This document shows positions 12,790 to 53,599 of a stretch of DNA of 64,000 nt, piece after piece. The stretch is from Silurus meridionalis (Eukaryota > Chordata > Actinopteri > Siluriformes > Siluridae): NCBI RefSeq assembly GCF_014805685.1, contig NC_060887.1, positions 30,961,963 through 31,025,962 on the forward strand, given 5' to 3'. Under the pieces are notes generated by a model, which saw only the letters and a list, made by a program, of their open reading frames with translations, was not told where the DNA came from and did no database searches. Made by a program: the position numbers and the translations under genes. Within the stretch, counting starts at the first letter, position 1, and each line of letters begins with the position of its first letter.

Positions 12790-13365
12790 AAAGGTGTAAT
12801 GAAATATAAAAAAAGGATGCAAGTGCAGGTAGAACCAGTTTTTATTAAACAGGCAGAATAATCCAAATCGAAATCAAAATGTGTAAACAGTGTCCAGAGA
12901 GGCAACAGATGCAAAATAATATCCAAGTTATCCAAACTGTGAACTGAACAGCTAAATAAGTCTAAGTAACGTGTCACAAAGTATGTCACACCTGTGCTCA
13001 ATTAGTAACTAGGACATGCGGGATTAAAGAATGTGTGCAGTTCTGGTCAGCCATATTTGGAGGCTTTGGTGTTTGTTGAGAACCTCAGTCCCTAGCTGAC
13101 TAAGACGCACAGACGCACAGTACTAATGACGTTAAACTTTGCTAATGTCTAAGAATTGTTGATTATACTCGCAGGACTTTAAAGGACTTGAGAGCCAATA
13201 TGACTTTTCATAAAGTGACTTGGATTACGGGAACCAATGTGCAGTGAGCATTAAAGACAATAAGTATAGGAAACAGGTCAAATAAGGAAAGTACAACCAA
13301 ATAGTTAAAACAGGTATACAAAGTCTAGCAAAGCTATAGGGATCAGAACCAGGGTAAACATTATA
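12790..13365. repeat. Dispersed repeat, family not named
   Basis: Segments such as AACCAGTTTTTATTAAACAG (about 12834) and AGGAAACAGGTCAAATAAGG (about 13268) resemble a repeat seen often in fish genomes around oppositely spaced CAAGTCAAA-like blocks. I could not find termini or coding content, so the class is uncertain. Confidence 0.35.
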
Positions 13366-14032
13366 CTAATAATAGTACAGATTTTTTACTGAACATGCTA
13401 TTGTAGGTTGCTCCACCCACAGTTTTCACAATGGCCAACAATCTGTTTCCTTGCTCTATGCTGGATTTGCTGTTGCTACATTTTTCTAGCCAATTCCTCT
13501 GTTTGTGTCTGGAAGCTTGTGGAAGATGTGCCCAAAGTTCCAGGCCCCAAATTATTTTTTGGCTCTTTGTGCATGATGTGGATCCCTGCACAAAAATCAT
13601 TGTTATGTGCATTCTGTTCATTGTCACTGGTTTATAGTTCTACAGTATTTCCCTTGTTTTGTAAGTTTCAATGAAAGGTTTTGTCATGCTTTATGTCAAT
13701 TCAATTCTGAACCACACTACTTTCTTTCTGTGTTTTTATGTTTGCTCACATTTATAGTTGTATTCTGTTTAGAACCGTGTTCTGTTTGTCGAGTTTCTGA
13801 TCACAGATTGTTAATTTACTCCTTACTTCCTTTGTTATTGCTAAGGAGTATGATGAAGCATTTGGGTTTGCCCACCAACAAAGCATTCTGATCTCATGCA
13901 TGTATATCCTGTCAATGATAAGCACTGCCAATTACTAGAATATTAGAATTTTTCTTGTTCCTTTGAAAGTTTTTGAAGTATTTATTTTGTCATATAATAT
14001 TGCACAATCAATTACATTTCAAATGAGAAGGA
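13366..14032. other. Intergenic DNA, no gene seen
   Basis: Overlapping frames of 62-94 codons on both strands (13361-13891) look like chance: they are cysteine- and leucine-rich, T-rich on the + strand and contain no family motif. Confidence 0.4.
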
Positions 14033-14069
14033 TGATACGTCTATGGTTTTGAAAGCCGTAGACGTATCA
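14033..14069. repeat. Inverted repeat, 14-bp stem with 9-base loop
   Basis: TGATACGTCTATGG at 14033-14046 pairs with CCGTAGACGTATCA at 14056-14069 with one G-T wobble. No T-run follows as for a terminator and no transposon was recognised around it. Confidence 0.8.
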
Positions 14070-14220
14070 AAAATTATAGGAGCTACTACCTTTTTTGCTG
14101 GGTTTGAAGGAACTGGATTTTTACATGTTTGGGGAACATTTTAATTAGATTAAAATCTACTTAAAAAATAGACTCAAAAATATGTATGTGTTTTCAGTAA
14201 TTTTTATTTTCTTTTTAACT

Positions 14221-14273
14221 CATACATACATACACATACATACATACAAACATACATACAAACATACATACAA

Positions 14274-14302
<29 letters not shown>
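14221..14302. repeat. (CATA)n microsatellite, imperfect
   Basis: CATA repeats with scattered CACATA and CAAACATA variants, directly beside a Tc1-like relic. Confidence 0.9.
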
Positions 14303-14304
<2 letters not shown>

Positions 14305-15395
14305 GAGTGCATGCCAAAAGTCTCAGATCACTGATTGAAAGTCAGGTCAGTCAAATGTTTTGTCAGATCAGAGTCAGGTTTATGAATATGTAAATATTTT
14401 ACACTTCTACCAATGTACTTTTGTAACTAGCAATGACAAAAATTAAAGTTTAATCTAATCTAATCTAATCTAATCTAATCTAATCTAATAATCAATCTAA
14501 ATTGATGAGCTAATGATCATCAATTTAATTTCTAGGTTAAAACACAGTCATTAATTAAAACAGAAACAGCAGTGTAGGAGGCTTAAAACTGTGTGAGGAA
14601 CAGCCAAACTCTGCTACAATAGTGAGGTTGTGGAGGACAGTTTCATGTCACAGATCATACACCATGACAAGACTGCAACAAGACACAAGATAGTTATAAT
14701 GCATCAGCAAGGATCTTTCCCAGGCAAAGATTTCAATGCAGATTGAATGTGCTGTTTGAGCTATTTTGAAGAAGCACAAAGAAACAAGTAATGTTAAGGA
14801 CTGTAGACGCAGCGGTCAGCCAAGAAATCTTAATGCAGCAAATGAAAGACACATCATAATTACGTCTCTTTGACATTAGAAGATGTCCAGCAGTGGCATC
14901 AGCAAAGAACTGGTGGAAACCAGTGGGATCCAGGTACACCTACATCTACTCTTCAGAGAAGTCTGGCCAGAAATGGTCTTTATAGAAGAATTGTGGCTAA
15001 AAATCTTTTATGTTGATACAAGGCCAAGTATGCACAAAAACAAGGGAACTCGGGTGCAGAAAAATGACAACAGGTGCTCTGTTCAGATGAGTTAAAAATG
15101 TAAATATTCGTCTGTTCCCGGAGGCAAGTTGTTTGCCAAAGGGCTGGAGAGCGGTACAATAATGATTCCCTTCAGGCAACTGTAAAGCATGGTGGAGGTT
15201 CCTGGGATGTTTGAGGCTGTCTGAAAATTGCAGGCAGATAATTATCAATCATGCAATACCATCAGAGAGTTTGATGGGCCCCAAACTTTGGCAGCAGGAC
15301 AATAATCCCAAACATACCAATGTCATTAAGAACTATCTTCAATGAAGAAAAGAACAACGAACCCTGAAAGTGATCTCCTGGAAGAATCTCTAGCC
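14303..15395 (+). mobile_element. Degenerate Tc1-like transposon with transposase remnant
   Basis: From about 14578 to 15380 the + strand reads as a heavily mutated Tc1 transposase. Readable pieces include the N-terminal region around GTVRGTVEDSF-type residues at 14590-14660, a GSFPGKDFN-like block near 14705, an RRSAKKS-type linker near 14808-14830 and the second catalytic block near 15285-15325 (QDNNPKHTNVIKNYL, with Asp in place). Many stops and frameshifts interrupt it. The 5' end at 14303 (GTGCATGCCAAAAGTCTCAG region) follows a CATA repeat. The 3' terminal repeat was not found, so the element is probably truncated. Confidence 0.65.
14451..14488. repeat. (TAATC)n pentanucleotide repeat
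   Basis: Seven perfect TAATC units followed by a decayed one, inside the 5' part of the Tc1-like relic. Confidence 0.95.
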
Positions 15396-15773
15396 TTTTG
15401 ATTTTACATGAATGTTAACACAGCTCATGTGTCATTTTTTTCAGGCACCTCTCTCTCTTTTTCTAAAACTTGTCATTATTTTCTTAAAATCTGTGTACAT
15501 CTCAAAGCAAACTGTCAGTTAAAGCAGTGGCAGAACCACACTTGGCAATGTGTTGGTCGACCCTGTTACATGCTCTTTCTATTCCTTAAACTCTGTGACT
15601 CAAACTATTATTAAAAATCTAAAGCTTGCCAAACTGGCTCCATTTCAATTTAGTCTCATTAAATTTTCTTTTTCATTTTGGAGTGAATATGTTCCTAAAA
15701 AGAACTGCTGTTCTTATTATTATCTATATCATCCTAAAGAGGAGTTTTCATTTCAAATTTTCAAAATTTTTTT

Positions 15774-16700
15774 TTTTGTATAGCACTTTTAACAATGAAC
15801 ATTTTCCCAAAACAGCTCACAAAATTAAGTAGATTATACATATTACTTTTACATTTATAAATCAGTGCATTTACATTTATTTCTTATAAGTTTATCCTGA
15901 CAGTGGCAAGTAAAAAAAAAATCCCTAAATTGATAAAGAAGCCTTAAGAGAAACTAGACTCAACAGGGAACATTTTATTTGGATGACTCTTAATGTCAGT
16001 TCATTATAGTTCCATTATTGTTAAACGTATCAACTGTTAACTGATAGACACTCGAATGCAAAAACTGTTAATAGCAACTGTAGTCCTGAGCCATTGTAAC
16101 ATACTGTTTAATTACAGTCCAATTCCATTTTAATGGTTCTTAAGCATGCATTCTCAGGTATCCTTAATGTTGCATAATAATTAAGGACGGTGTTCAGTAT
16201 GATCAGGGTGCAAGACTCCTGCAAGCCTAGCTATGGCAGCATAAGTAAAAGGGAGAGACAGAAAGTAACAGACTTAAGGGATCTCTGAGATATAAGATGT
16301 TCTGCCACCACCATCAACAAACTTGAGTGAACAAGTGAATGCGTGACAGTGGGGAGACTACAGCATCTAAACAAATGTTTTTAAGATAGACTTAAACACT
16401 GAGATTATGTCTTGATTCCTGAACACTAATTGGGAGGCTGTTCCACAGCTGTGAGGCTTTGTAAGAGAAATCTCTGCCCCCTGATAAAGGATTCACTATT
16501 TGAGGTACCAACAAATATCCTGCACATTTTGATTGAAACAGTTGGGAAAGAGTTTTCACCATTCCTAATGCATGGTCATTATTCCTTTATACAATTAATA
16601 CATGGTATATATTAATAATAAAATAATTCATGGTGTCCAGATTGATAATTTATAAGATAAATGTTCCAAACTCATACTGCCTCTCCTGACACTAAGCACA
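15774..16700 (-). repeat. Long dispersed repeat, reverse orientation
   Basis: The first part (15774-16000: GTATAGCACTTTTAACAATG, AACTAGACTCAACAGGGAAC) is the reverse complement of the repeat at 38278-38490. The second part (16190-16620) contains GACTTAAACACTGAGATTAT and TTCCACAGCTGTGAGGCTTT, which I know as the continuing body of the same fish repeat family. No protein-coding domain is visible; the family may be a SINE-like or LINE-tail unit. Confidence 0.6.
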
Positions 16701-17494
16701 TATGTGTAGTTTATTATCCACATGGCTTTAATGGTAAGTAGAGCCTCATGGGTCTCCTGCCAATCACCTAGCGTATCTCTGTATGAACATTACACCATAA
16801 TTGCTAAGATCAGCCATTTTTTTTTCTAATAATCTGCTCTACCCACCAAGCCAGAGATTGGCAAAAGAAATACAATTTATAACATGGAATACTGATATAT
16901 AGATATTCCAATAGGGTATGTACACTTTTGGAAACTTTAGACACATTAGGGGTTCTTCAGTAACCCATAAAGGTTTTATATACCTAGAAGAAAGTGTTTT
17001 AATTAAACATGTATGAATGTCTAAGGTTGGTAAAATAAATGTATTATATGTTATTATAATAATATACAATAATATTCTGAATATGTTTTAAAGGTTTAGT
17101 CTAATATATTATTTTAATAAAGTTGTGACACTGCTAATGTTTTTGTGCAATGGAACTTTACAATTTTAATGTCTCTTAATGCAGCAGTGGTTTGTGACCC
17201 AACAAAATTAAGCTGAGAAACTGTCACACTTGAATTTTGCTATAGTCTTCTATCAAGTGTATTTTTACACTAACCACATAATAGGGAGGTAATAGTCGTC
17301 AACATACAGCCATCAAGCATATACTCTAGTCGACTTGATTTGAACAGTTCTAGATGTACCCTTGTAAAACTGAGTTTGATACAGCATGTGTTTCCTGTCA
17401 CCACTGTCACAGTGTCTTAGGTGCTGTCAGGAATGGATTGTACAGACAAAGGCAAGAGCAGAACAACTTTTTTTTTTTCAACAGTGAGGCAGAG
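16701..17494. other. Intergenic DNA, no gene seen
   Basis: AT-rich sequence with no recognised elements. Confidence 0.4.
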
Positions 17495-17735
17495 TGGCAT
17501 CCTTAGGTGGACAAGGAGCTGGAATGACATCCTCAGCAAATCAAGAAGGCAGAACAATGTCCTCAGCATAGCAAGGTGGAGTAATGTCCAAATGCTGGGT
17601 GATATAGCAATATCCTCAGCACAGAGATGGAGTGATACCAACAGCAATGGTGTGATCCAGAATGGTGTTCTCTGGTGGACATCAGTATTCAGGGAATCCG
17701 CAGCAGAGGTACAAGGAAGAGCAATGTCTTCAGTG
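17495..17735. repeat. Diverged tandem repeat, about 30-bp unit
   Basis: A CATCCTCAGC-like core recurs near 17499, 17529, 17559, 17611, 17667 and 17726. The spacing is about 30 bp, or close to twice that where a unit has decayed. Cores are followed by GGTGGA, AGGCAGAAC or similar. Both strands are open through it (113 codons on +, 76 on -), as expected from a repeat whose unit is a multiple of three. Confidence 0.6.
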
Positions 17736-17762
17736 GGACAGGAGGGTGGCAGATGGTCCTAG

Positions 17763-19007
17763 CCTTTTAGGAGCAGGAACAAAATGAGGGCATGCATCGC
17801 ATCAAACCAGGTTGTTGATCCATTTGCGTTTTCCCTGTTGCTCCAACCTGAAAAGTCCATGCTAAAATTCTACAGATATTACTGCATACATTGTTTGGTT
17901 TGTCTTTCTGTCAGGAATGTCTTATAGAGATAGAAGCAAATGCAGGACGTTGCTTATTAATGCAATATTTTTAATATACAATTAATATAATATAATGAAA
18001 TGCAAACACTATAGAGAGACAATAGTGAGACAGGAAAACAACATTAACACAGTACAAATACAGGGAAATAATTACAAAAGACTGGAAAGAAGTGCTATAA
18101 AAATAAATAGACATTTTCCTAATTAATGTTTAATGACAAATCATACAACAATGTGATTATTGTGATATTTTAAGTTCAGTGAACATGTTTTGTGCAATGG
18201 CTTTTGAGTGATATAGTTCAGTACTTTTTATATGCTACAATAAAAGGCACACAAAGAAGAGGTAATATCATTAACCAGAGTTGCCAGTGTAAAGATCCTT
18301 CCTAAAAAAATCCTTCCCAAACACACTTCAAAATCATCCACACAAAAGATCTAGAACTAGCTCAGAAAACTTCTTTTTCTCAGCCACTGCATGTGATCAT
18401 TTCGCCCAGGTATTTATTATGTACAATATGATCTACTTTCCACTAGATAATAGCACTAGTTATAATGCTATCTTTGTGGAACTATGTGGGGAAGTGAGCA
18501 CACAAAATATTTACAACAATGTTTAATATCAAATGGAACATCCACCTATGTCTGTTAAACGAATACATATTTCAACTGTTTTAAAACCTGAAATAGATAT
18601 TTAGATGTTTTAGTTTGAATCAATAATGCATTCAGATAGGAATTGGGGCATTATGAAGACTAACATTTGTGGAACAGCTTATATATAGCTCAGCACATGT
18701 CCCTGTAGACAATCCTCTATTGACATGTGCAATTAGCAGCAAATAAAGACATTTACAAAGTATTTATCTTTTTTTTTTTTGTAAAATTATGCTTCTCTTA
18801 ACTAGGAATATTCATTCACCACTTCCAGTGACCCAGGTCAATCTGCTCATTGAATGTACAGTTACTGTCAATAGTTTGTACAAGTCTAGTTTATTTTAAT
18901 TTTTTAAAGACACAAGCGTTCCTTTTGTTTATACGCAACAAACTAATTACGATATAATACGATACTTTGACCAAACAAATAAATAAAATGTTATTTTAAT
19001 AAAAAAA
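17763..19007. other. Intergenic DNA, no gene seen
   Basis: AT-rich, with a poly-T run at 18769-18780. No coding or repeat identity recognised. Confidence 0.4.
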
Positions 19008-19447
19008 TCCTCACTTGACATGAATAACAGATTAACACACTCTGGGAACCTGGATAGTTTCTCCAAGCATTTACCTATAATACTTTGCTATGTCTCCTGT
19101 AAAACTTGCCAAATGTGTTCTCTGCTAGTTAGATATTTGTTGCTGACCTTGCAATCCAGTTCATCATGCAGTTCATTAGGATTTAGGTGCAGTGACTAAG
19201 CAGGTCATTCTATGATAGATACCACTCTAGCCAACTGTTTGCTCTCTAAATAACGCTTACAGAGATTAAACATAATCTTCAGGTCTGTCTTATCAGTAGG
19301 GTGAAATTTCTTGCAATAATCTGCAGTCCAGACTGTGGGTGTGAGGTTGTGAACCGCTAACATCTTTCCTGTTCTCCACCATACGCAAGCTCTTCTGTTA
19401 GAGCCAAAAATTAACTCATTCTCAAAGACAAAACGTTTTACAGGCAC
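19008..19447 (-). pseudogene. Tc1-like transposase C-terminal relic
   Basis: The minus-strand frame at 19205-19447 includes FGSNRRACVWWRTGKML, matching the F-G-N-R-VWR-GE stretch after the first catalytic acid of Tc1 transposases, then a jump over a deleted part to LCKRYLESKQ. Continuing on the minus strand through the region to about 19050, after frame shifts, LHLNPNELHDELDCK and TSREHIWQVLQE correspond to the third-acid block and the C-terminus. The middle acid block is lost. It is the nearest mobile-element relic to the vstm2a promoter. Confidence 0.65.
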
Positions 19448-19458
19448 TCACTGACACC

Positions 19459-19740
19459 CAAACACATCCATGTACCCATTGAGTCTTTCCTAAATGTGTA
19501 CATATGCCCATTTAGTTAGCATCCAAGAGCTCAAGCACTCTCTAATTCCCACATACGCCCATGTACCCAGTCATTACACGTCCATGTGCCCAAGCAATCT
19601 CCAATTCCCGAATACATTCAAGTACCCATTCTGTCTCTGACTTTCAAATATTTCCATGTGCCCATTTAGTCTCATTCTTAAATACATTCACGTGCTCATG
19701 TAGTCGTTAATTCCAAAATGTATCCATGTTCCCCGTTTAG
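19459..19740. repeat. Diverged tandem repeat upstream of vstm2a, about 36-bp unit
   Basis: Units with the pattern CATCCATGTACCCATTTAGT plus about 16 variable bases rich in CTAATTCC/AAATA occur about eight times. Examples begin near 19465, 19500, 19557, 19588, 19616, 19651, 19686 and 19723. Copies differ by substitutions and small indels. Confidence 0.65.
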
Positions 19741-20084
19741 TATTTTGATATGAACACAAGCCTACACTCAGATGTGTATTTTCACGCTTGCATTCATCTT
19801 AGAAGTCATTTAGCATGCAGTGAGAGGTCATCTGTGACGTAACTACCTGGTTTTAAAAACCCCAAAAGCAAATGGCACGTCGCATCAATTCCACTTGATT
19901 GCAATGAGGGCTTTATGGCAACAACAAAAACAAAAAAAAATCCGACCATAAAAAAATCTTTGTAAAAAATAACAAATGCATTGATTTTTTTTTTATGTAT
20001 GCACTTTAAAACATCTTGTACTTTACTGAAACCACACTCTTATCAAATGCATTTTGTTTGCACCTTTGAAGGCTCTCGGTTTGC

Positions 20085-20300
20085 AGTCTGATGAGCAGTC
20101 AGTAGGTTGGCGCCGTCGGCGGAAGAGCCACGCGCTGACGTTTCAGCAGCAAGCAGCAGCGGCCACGCGCGCCGAGAGGCAAAGCATCGCGCCTCTGCTC
20201 ACATCCATCCGAGCGGCTCTCGCGCGCGCACACACACACAGAGCCAAGCAGGAGCGCACAACTTCACCCGGAGTCGCATCTAAACCTGAAGTTGGAGCGA
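20085..20300 (+). promoter_or_regulatory. vstm2a: CpG-rich promoter and 5' leader of vstm2a
   Basis: This is the most CpG-dense stretch of the window, with many CG dinucleotides such as GGCGCCGTCGGCGG and CACGCGCGCCGAGAGG, about 150-370 bp before the start codon. It holds a TGACGTTT site near 20137 resembling a CREB/ATF half site. No TATA box is evident, in keeping with a CpG-type promoter. The transcription start cannot be read from the sequence. Confidence 0.6.
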
Positions 20301-20353
20301 TGCAACGCAGTCGCCATTTCAAATCCAACCAAATCTCACCCACTTCTTTTTAA
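20300..20353 (+). other. Short upstream ORF in the vstm2a leader
   Basis: An ATG at 20300 with G at position -3 opens a 17-codon frame (MQRSRHFKSNQISPTSF) ending at TAA 20351-20353. It would lie in the 5' leader if transcription starts before 20300, and ends about 100 bases before the main start. Confidence 0.35.
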
Positions 20354-20455
20354 CAAGACCTTTTCTTTCTTTCTATCCATTTTTTTTCGGAGCATAGTGC
20401 GTTTTCTTTTTTTTTCCCTCGGTTGATGCGAGATCTTCTCCATCATATGGACACG

Positions 20456-49032
<28,577 letters not shown>

Positions 49033-49740
49033 TCTGGGACCAGCAATCCCCCACTCCCACCCTTTCCCTGTTCTTTTAAAGCCAAGAGAAAGATCATCTG
49101 CTATTTCCATAACACGGACGCCATCATTGCTCCAGTTTTTTTGCACCCAATGATAGAATCATCTGTACCAGAATCACTTTTGGTCAAAACTATAAAGCCT
49201 AGAGCATAAGACTTTATTCTTGGACATGTATTTGGTAACCCTGATATTACAATTGGATGGACATGAACTAATTAAGGACTTATCTCTCCTTCAGATATTA
49301 TTAATAATTTGGTTGTACTTTCTTTCTGTTCATATCTGTGAATTTAATATAAGATGCTCTAAAGCCTGGGAGAATTTATATTTGTGTATTATATAAATAT
49401 AAATACAGATACATATATAATGATATGATTTTGAACCTTCTTGGACTCTGTACAGCCTGCATCCATCCTGGAATATTATGTGTTCAAGGACATTGAAGTA
49501 ATTGTGAATATAACAGCATTGACATTTAAGTAAATATTGTGGCTGGATAGGCGTTCTGCTTAACTATGTGATGCTCTGCGCTGTTTAATCTGCTTTGAAG
49601 TTTCCTGATTTTTGTTTTATGCAGGTTGTTTATGCTCAAATGCACATGCGGATCTTTTGTTCTTGTAGGTTTTTTTTATTTTTTTTTTATATATTTCTCC
49701 TTTTTTTAATTTGCATAATAAATGTGAGCTTATTTCTGTT
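49033..49740 (+). other. vstm2a: vstm2a 3' untranslated region (proximal)
   Basis: Sequence between the stop codon and the likely poly(A) site. No long frame. Several T-rich stretches (for example 49669-49710) may bind RNA proteins. Confidence 0.6.
49717..49722 (+). terminator. vstm2a: AATAAA polyadenylation signal of vstm2a (likely)
   Basis: Canonical AATAAA about 690 bases after the stop, followed after roughly 30 bases by a GT/T-rich stretch (TGTTAGTCTTGGTTTGTCTT) that fits a downstream element. Confidence 0.6.
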
Positions 49741-49744
49741 ATCA

Positions 49745-52084
49745 ACCTGTTAGTCTTGGTTTGTCTTCAAGGACAAAGAAACTCCTTTTTTTTACACATC
49801 ATGTGCATGTCTAAAAAAAAAATTAATGCCAGGACATGTACTAATTAGCTGATAATTAACTCAGAAAATACTGACCTCTTTCTATATTGCATGAAAGTTT
49901 TCTTTATTTTCAGGAAGGAGAAAATATGTGACGGGAAATACTCGAGTCATCATATGTGGATCTATGAATATCTTATTGTCTTATTGACTAAAGATGCTTA
50001 AGTGCATGTGTGTTTTGGTATTTCATCCTATTTCCAACAACTGGAGTGTTATATAGTGATATTCCTTTTGATATTCTAAGCATACCCTCATTTCCACAAA
50101 GTCTTGACCATCTGCCTCCCTGCTTCAAACTCCATTACACTTGATCATTGAATTTCCACCATGGCTAGCCAGTTGATATTTGATTTTTTCCTTCTCTCCT
50201 CATTGAATTTGACTTTATAACATTTACAAAGGATCCATCATCGTAGCACAATATACCAAAAAATAAACCTAAATCATAATGCACTATTGGAATGGAAAAT
50301 AGAAAGGCCATGGTGTTACTTTCTTCTTTTTTTTTTGAGATTTAGCTCATGCATTAATTATACATCAGCTCATTTACTTTTCCTCCATCAAAGTACAGAA
50401 ACACATGGCCATTTTTTTTATTTATTTATTTTGTAAGTATCTTTCCTCATGTAACATGCACATTTTTTTAGAAAGATCAGTAAAAATCACATTTTACAAT
50501 CACACACTAACTTAAACCAATACACCATCTACTAAGCTCAAGGCCTATTCAAAGATGTAAGATTGGGGTTATGAGGAAGTAAACAAATCATTAAGACAAG
50601 ATGACACCTCTGAAAATAAAAATTCATAAATACATCTGGACATGACCTTTCCAACCGTCATCATTATGCAGTGTACCCCCTGTGTACATTCTGCACTCCG
50701 TTCATACAATAAATGCCACATCATTGTCTTTGGAAACACTTGAGTTCAGTTTGAGTTCATTTTATTAGGCGAAGGCTCCCGTGTAGCTTACCAAAGCAAA
50801 CCGATTCTTCTGTAAATGCCTATATGAGACGGTATTTTGAACTGAGAATTAGACTTGTACAACTGGCGTCTACGTCTGTTCAGTGTCTTTGTAAAAGCCA
50901 CAGTAAATTACGAAAAAAGCATGATTGTCTTCATTTGTTTCAGCACCATTAAAATGTCTTCTACACAATGCTGTCCATGATTTATAAAGATGGTTGATAC
51001 CTCTATAACCTCAGGGTTTTCTCCTACACCTGTTTTCTGTTAGATTTATACCCTAAAAGAATGATGCACCGGTAAATTGGAGTTGGGTTTATGGATATGC
51101 TGCTTCTAAAAAAAAAAAAAAAAACCATGCTGTTGTGGAGAGAGAATTGAGATGTGTTAGCTTTTTCATCCAATTTTGATATTGATTTGCTTCTTTCTTG
51201 TGAATCATAATGGTCTATTTTCCAGAGCATGGCGATATTATGATATATTTTTTTTTATTGACATTGTGGCGGTTTGTACTGCAGTGTCAATAAAAATGTA
51301 ATATGTAATTAATGACAAATGAAAGATTTATTTGACATTTATCAATGTTTTAGAGCCATTTTTATGATTTACAGAATAGGAGTCACGATTTGCGGTATTT
51401 AAAAAAATCGGCGTGCCAATTTTGGTTAGCGAGTATTTGGGCATCTTTGTTATTATTATTATTATTATTATTATCATTATTTTAAATAACACAATAAATA
51501 ATTTTGTACAAAAAAAACTCCATGAAGGGTTAACTATGAATTCAGAACAATGTGTTGTTAAATTCCTGGGTACATTTTACATGGAAGAAAGCAAAAGTCA
51601 CTAAAAGAAGGATGTCAAAGATGTGTGCGTTACAGAGATGGTATGTTGAAAAAAGATCAGAAAGTCAGTGTTTATGCTTTCCTTATAAACAGTCAGAAAT
51701 AGATGATCAGATTACATACTTATTGGGCTCTACTACACACTGGAATGCAACATTACAGAATGCAATTATTCGCATGAATGAATGAAAGCACATGCAATGT
51801 ATAGTAACATTAAAACAGTAACAATTACCAAATTACATTGACTGCTAAAGCTATTAGCTGTTGTAAACATGCACATGATCTGTATTCCATGTGTAATTTT
51901 GACTACTTTAAAATTAAAACATGTCTCCATATCTTTAATAGCTATGTTCAGTGACTAGTGTATGTCTTGTTTTCCATAGGATCAATTTTCCATTACCTTG
52001 CACACTGGATTATTCCACACTCATAAAGCAACGTCATACTAATGAATGTGCACATGACCCCTGAGTATAAAACAATATGTATTA
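49745..52084. other. Downstream DNA, no gene seen
   Basis: Apart from the possible distal poly(A) signal and an ATT repeat at 51448-51480, this is AT-rich sequence without coding or repeat identity. Confidence 0.4.
50708..50713 (+). terminator. AATAAA, possible distal polyadenylation signal
   Basis: AATAAA in ACAATAAATGCC, with CATTGTCTTTGG shortly after. The surrounding 50640-50730 block is more complex than its neighbours. It would extend the 3' untranslated region to about 1.7 kb. Confidence 0.35.
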
Positions 52085-52640
52085 AAAAGAAACCCAGCTG
52101 AGCCCAAAAAGTGTTAATTGAGCTTGTCTTTGGCAAAGAAATTAGACATTTAATGAGAAGAACTAACAATGATTTTTTCTGTGGGACTTTTCAATGGGAG
52201 AGGCAGCCTCTTGTCCGACATCTCAACCAATTACACATACTTTTCATTTTGACAGAGATCTTGTTATTCAGTGGAAGTCCTGAAGAAATGAGCCTGTCAC
52301 TTTTCATCCGATCTTTATTTTGTGGAGGGGAAAGAGATAAAAAGCCACTTGAAATTCACATTTGATATTTGCGAGTGCCAGGCGTCATTGGGTTTGTGTA
52401 ATCAGGCCTGGGAAAACGAGGGCGACGGGAGATTGGCAAGTGTGAAACGGGACCCGGGGGGTGGTGGATGGGGGGTGAGGAGTGGTGAGTGATTTCCAGG
52501 GTCTCTGTTTGTTAATTTGGTCAACATCGCATGGTTATTTGTGTGGAAATGAGCAACCCCTTTCCCCTGGCACTTTCACCAGTTTTCTGGATCCACTTCA
52601 GCTCTGTGCAGATATAAGCTGATGGGATATTGCAGCATGA
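52085..52640. promoter_or_regulatory. Candidate conserved non-coding element 3 kb downstream of vstm2a
   Basis: A 550-bp repeat-free block of unusual complexity with CCACTTGAAATTCACATTTG, GGCGTCATTGGGTTTGTGTAA and TGTTAATTTGGTCAACATCG stretches and a G-rich patch at 52449-52490. TAAT-type and TTTGTGG sites are present. All frames contain stops. Confidence 0.35.
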
Positions 52641-53599
52641 ATAAATCAGAACAGTATGTATGATTTTTTTTTCCTCCTTAAAAAAATAAGCTTTTTAATC
52701 TATTGTAAATTTTTATGGTATTTCTGCAGCTTAAAACCCCAAATATGAGCGTTTCTATATATTTGAAATCATATTGTTTACTGCTAGGACTGGCTATGCA
52801 ACCATAATGCAGCCTTTATCATATACATCTAAGATTAGATATCTCATTCAGATGCCTTTGTTCCAAGTTGATTTGGTACTTTTTTGGAAGTTTCACTTTT
52901 CCTCCCACATTCAGTCATTCTCTTTATTTACTATATTATGCATTAGAAAGCTCGAGCAATCAAATATATTCATGATAAAGACACAATCACAAAAAAATTC
53001 CCCAATATAATAGGGCTGGTAAATATGTGGTTACATGGTCCCTTTAGGCTACTTTGTAAAACATAGTAACTGTTTCATAATGATATACAATTAAATATTG
53101 TGTTATATATTTATACATTTCTCTTTCATATTTTACTGGTGGATATAACCCACTGTCTAACAGTGTTGACAAAAATGTGTTTTTTTTATTTGTTGTGCAA
53201 GGTTCTGTAACTTGTGGGAGTCTCAAGGACATAATGATTATACTGCCTACTAACTTTTTTATGAGGACAATATATTTGTTGTCACTAGTATTGATTCCAA
53301 TAAATACATTCAGCATTTTTGCTTTAGCAGATATTCTACTTCACCCAGTAACGAACTAAAAACAGATGACCTAATTGATAAAAAAATAACATAATTACTT
53401 TTTTCAGATTAAATAATTAAATAAATGTTTTAATTAGTATCTGGGTGAAGTACATTATTTACTCAAGTGCACTGACAGAAAAACCTCAACAGAAATGACA
53501 CAGCTGATGTCAGGAAAATTCAATTTTGGCTGCAATGGTCCCAGGTGGCCATAAAGTAAGCACAATTTTGGACCAAAGTAGGTTTAAAAATACCATTGC
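52641..53599. other. Downstream DNA, no gene seen
   Basis: AT-rich; the open frames of 60-90 codons carry no motif. Confidence 0.4.

Noticed and set aside
13361..13891. Several frames of 62-94 codons on both strands
   Set aside because: Overlapping frames on opposite strands of T-rich DNA, with no recognised motif.
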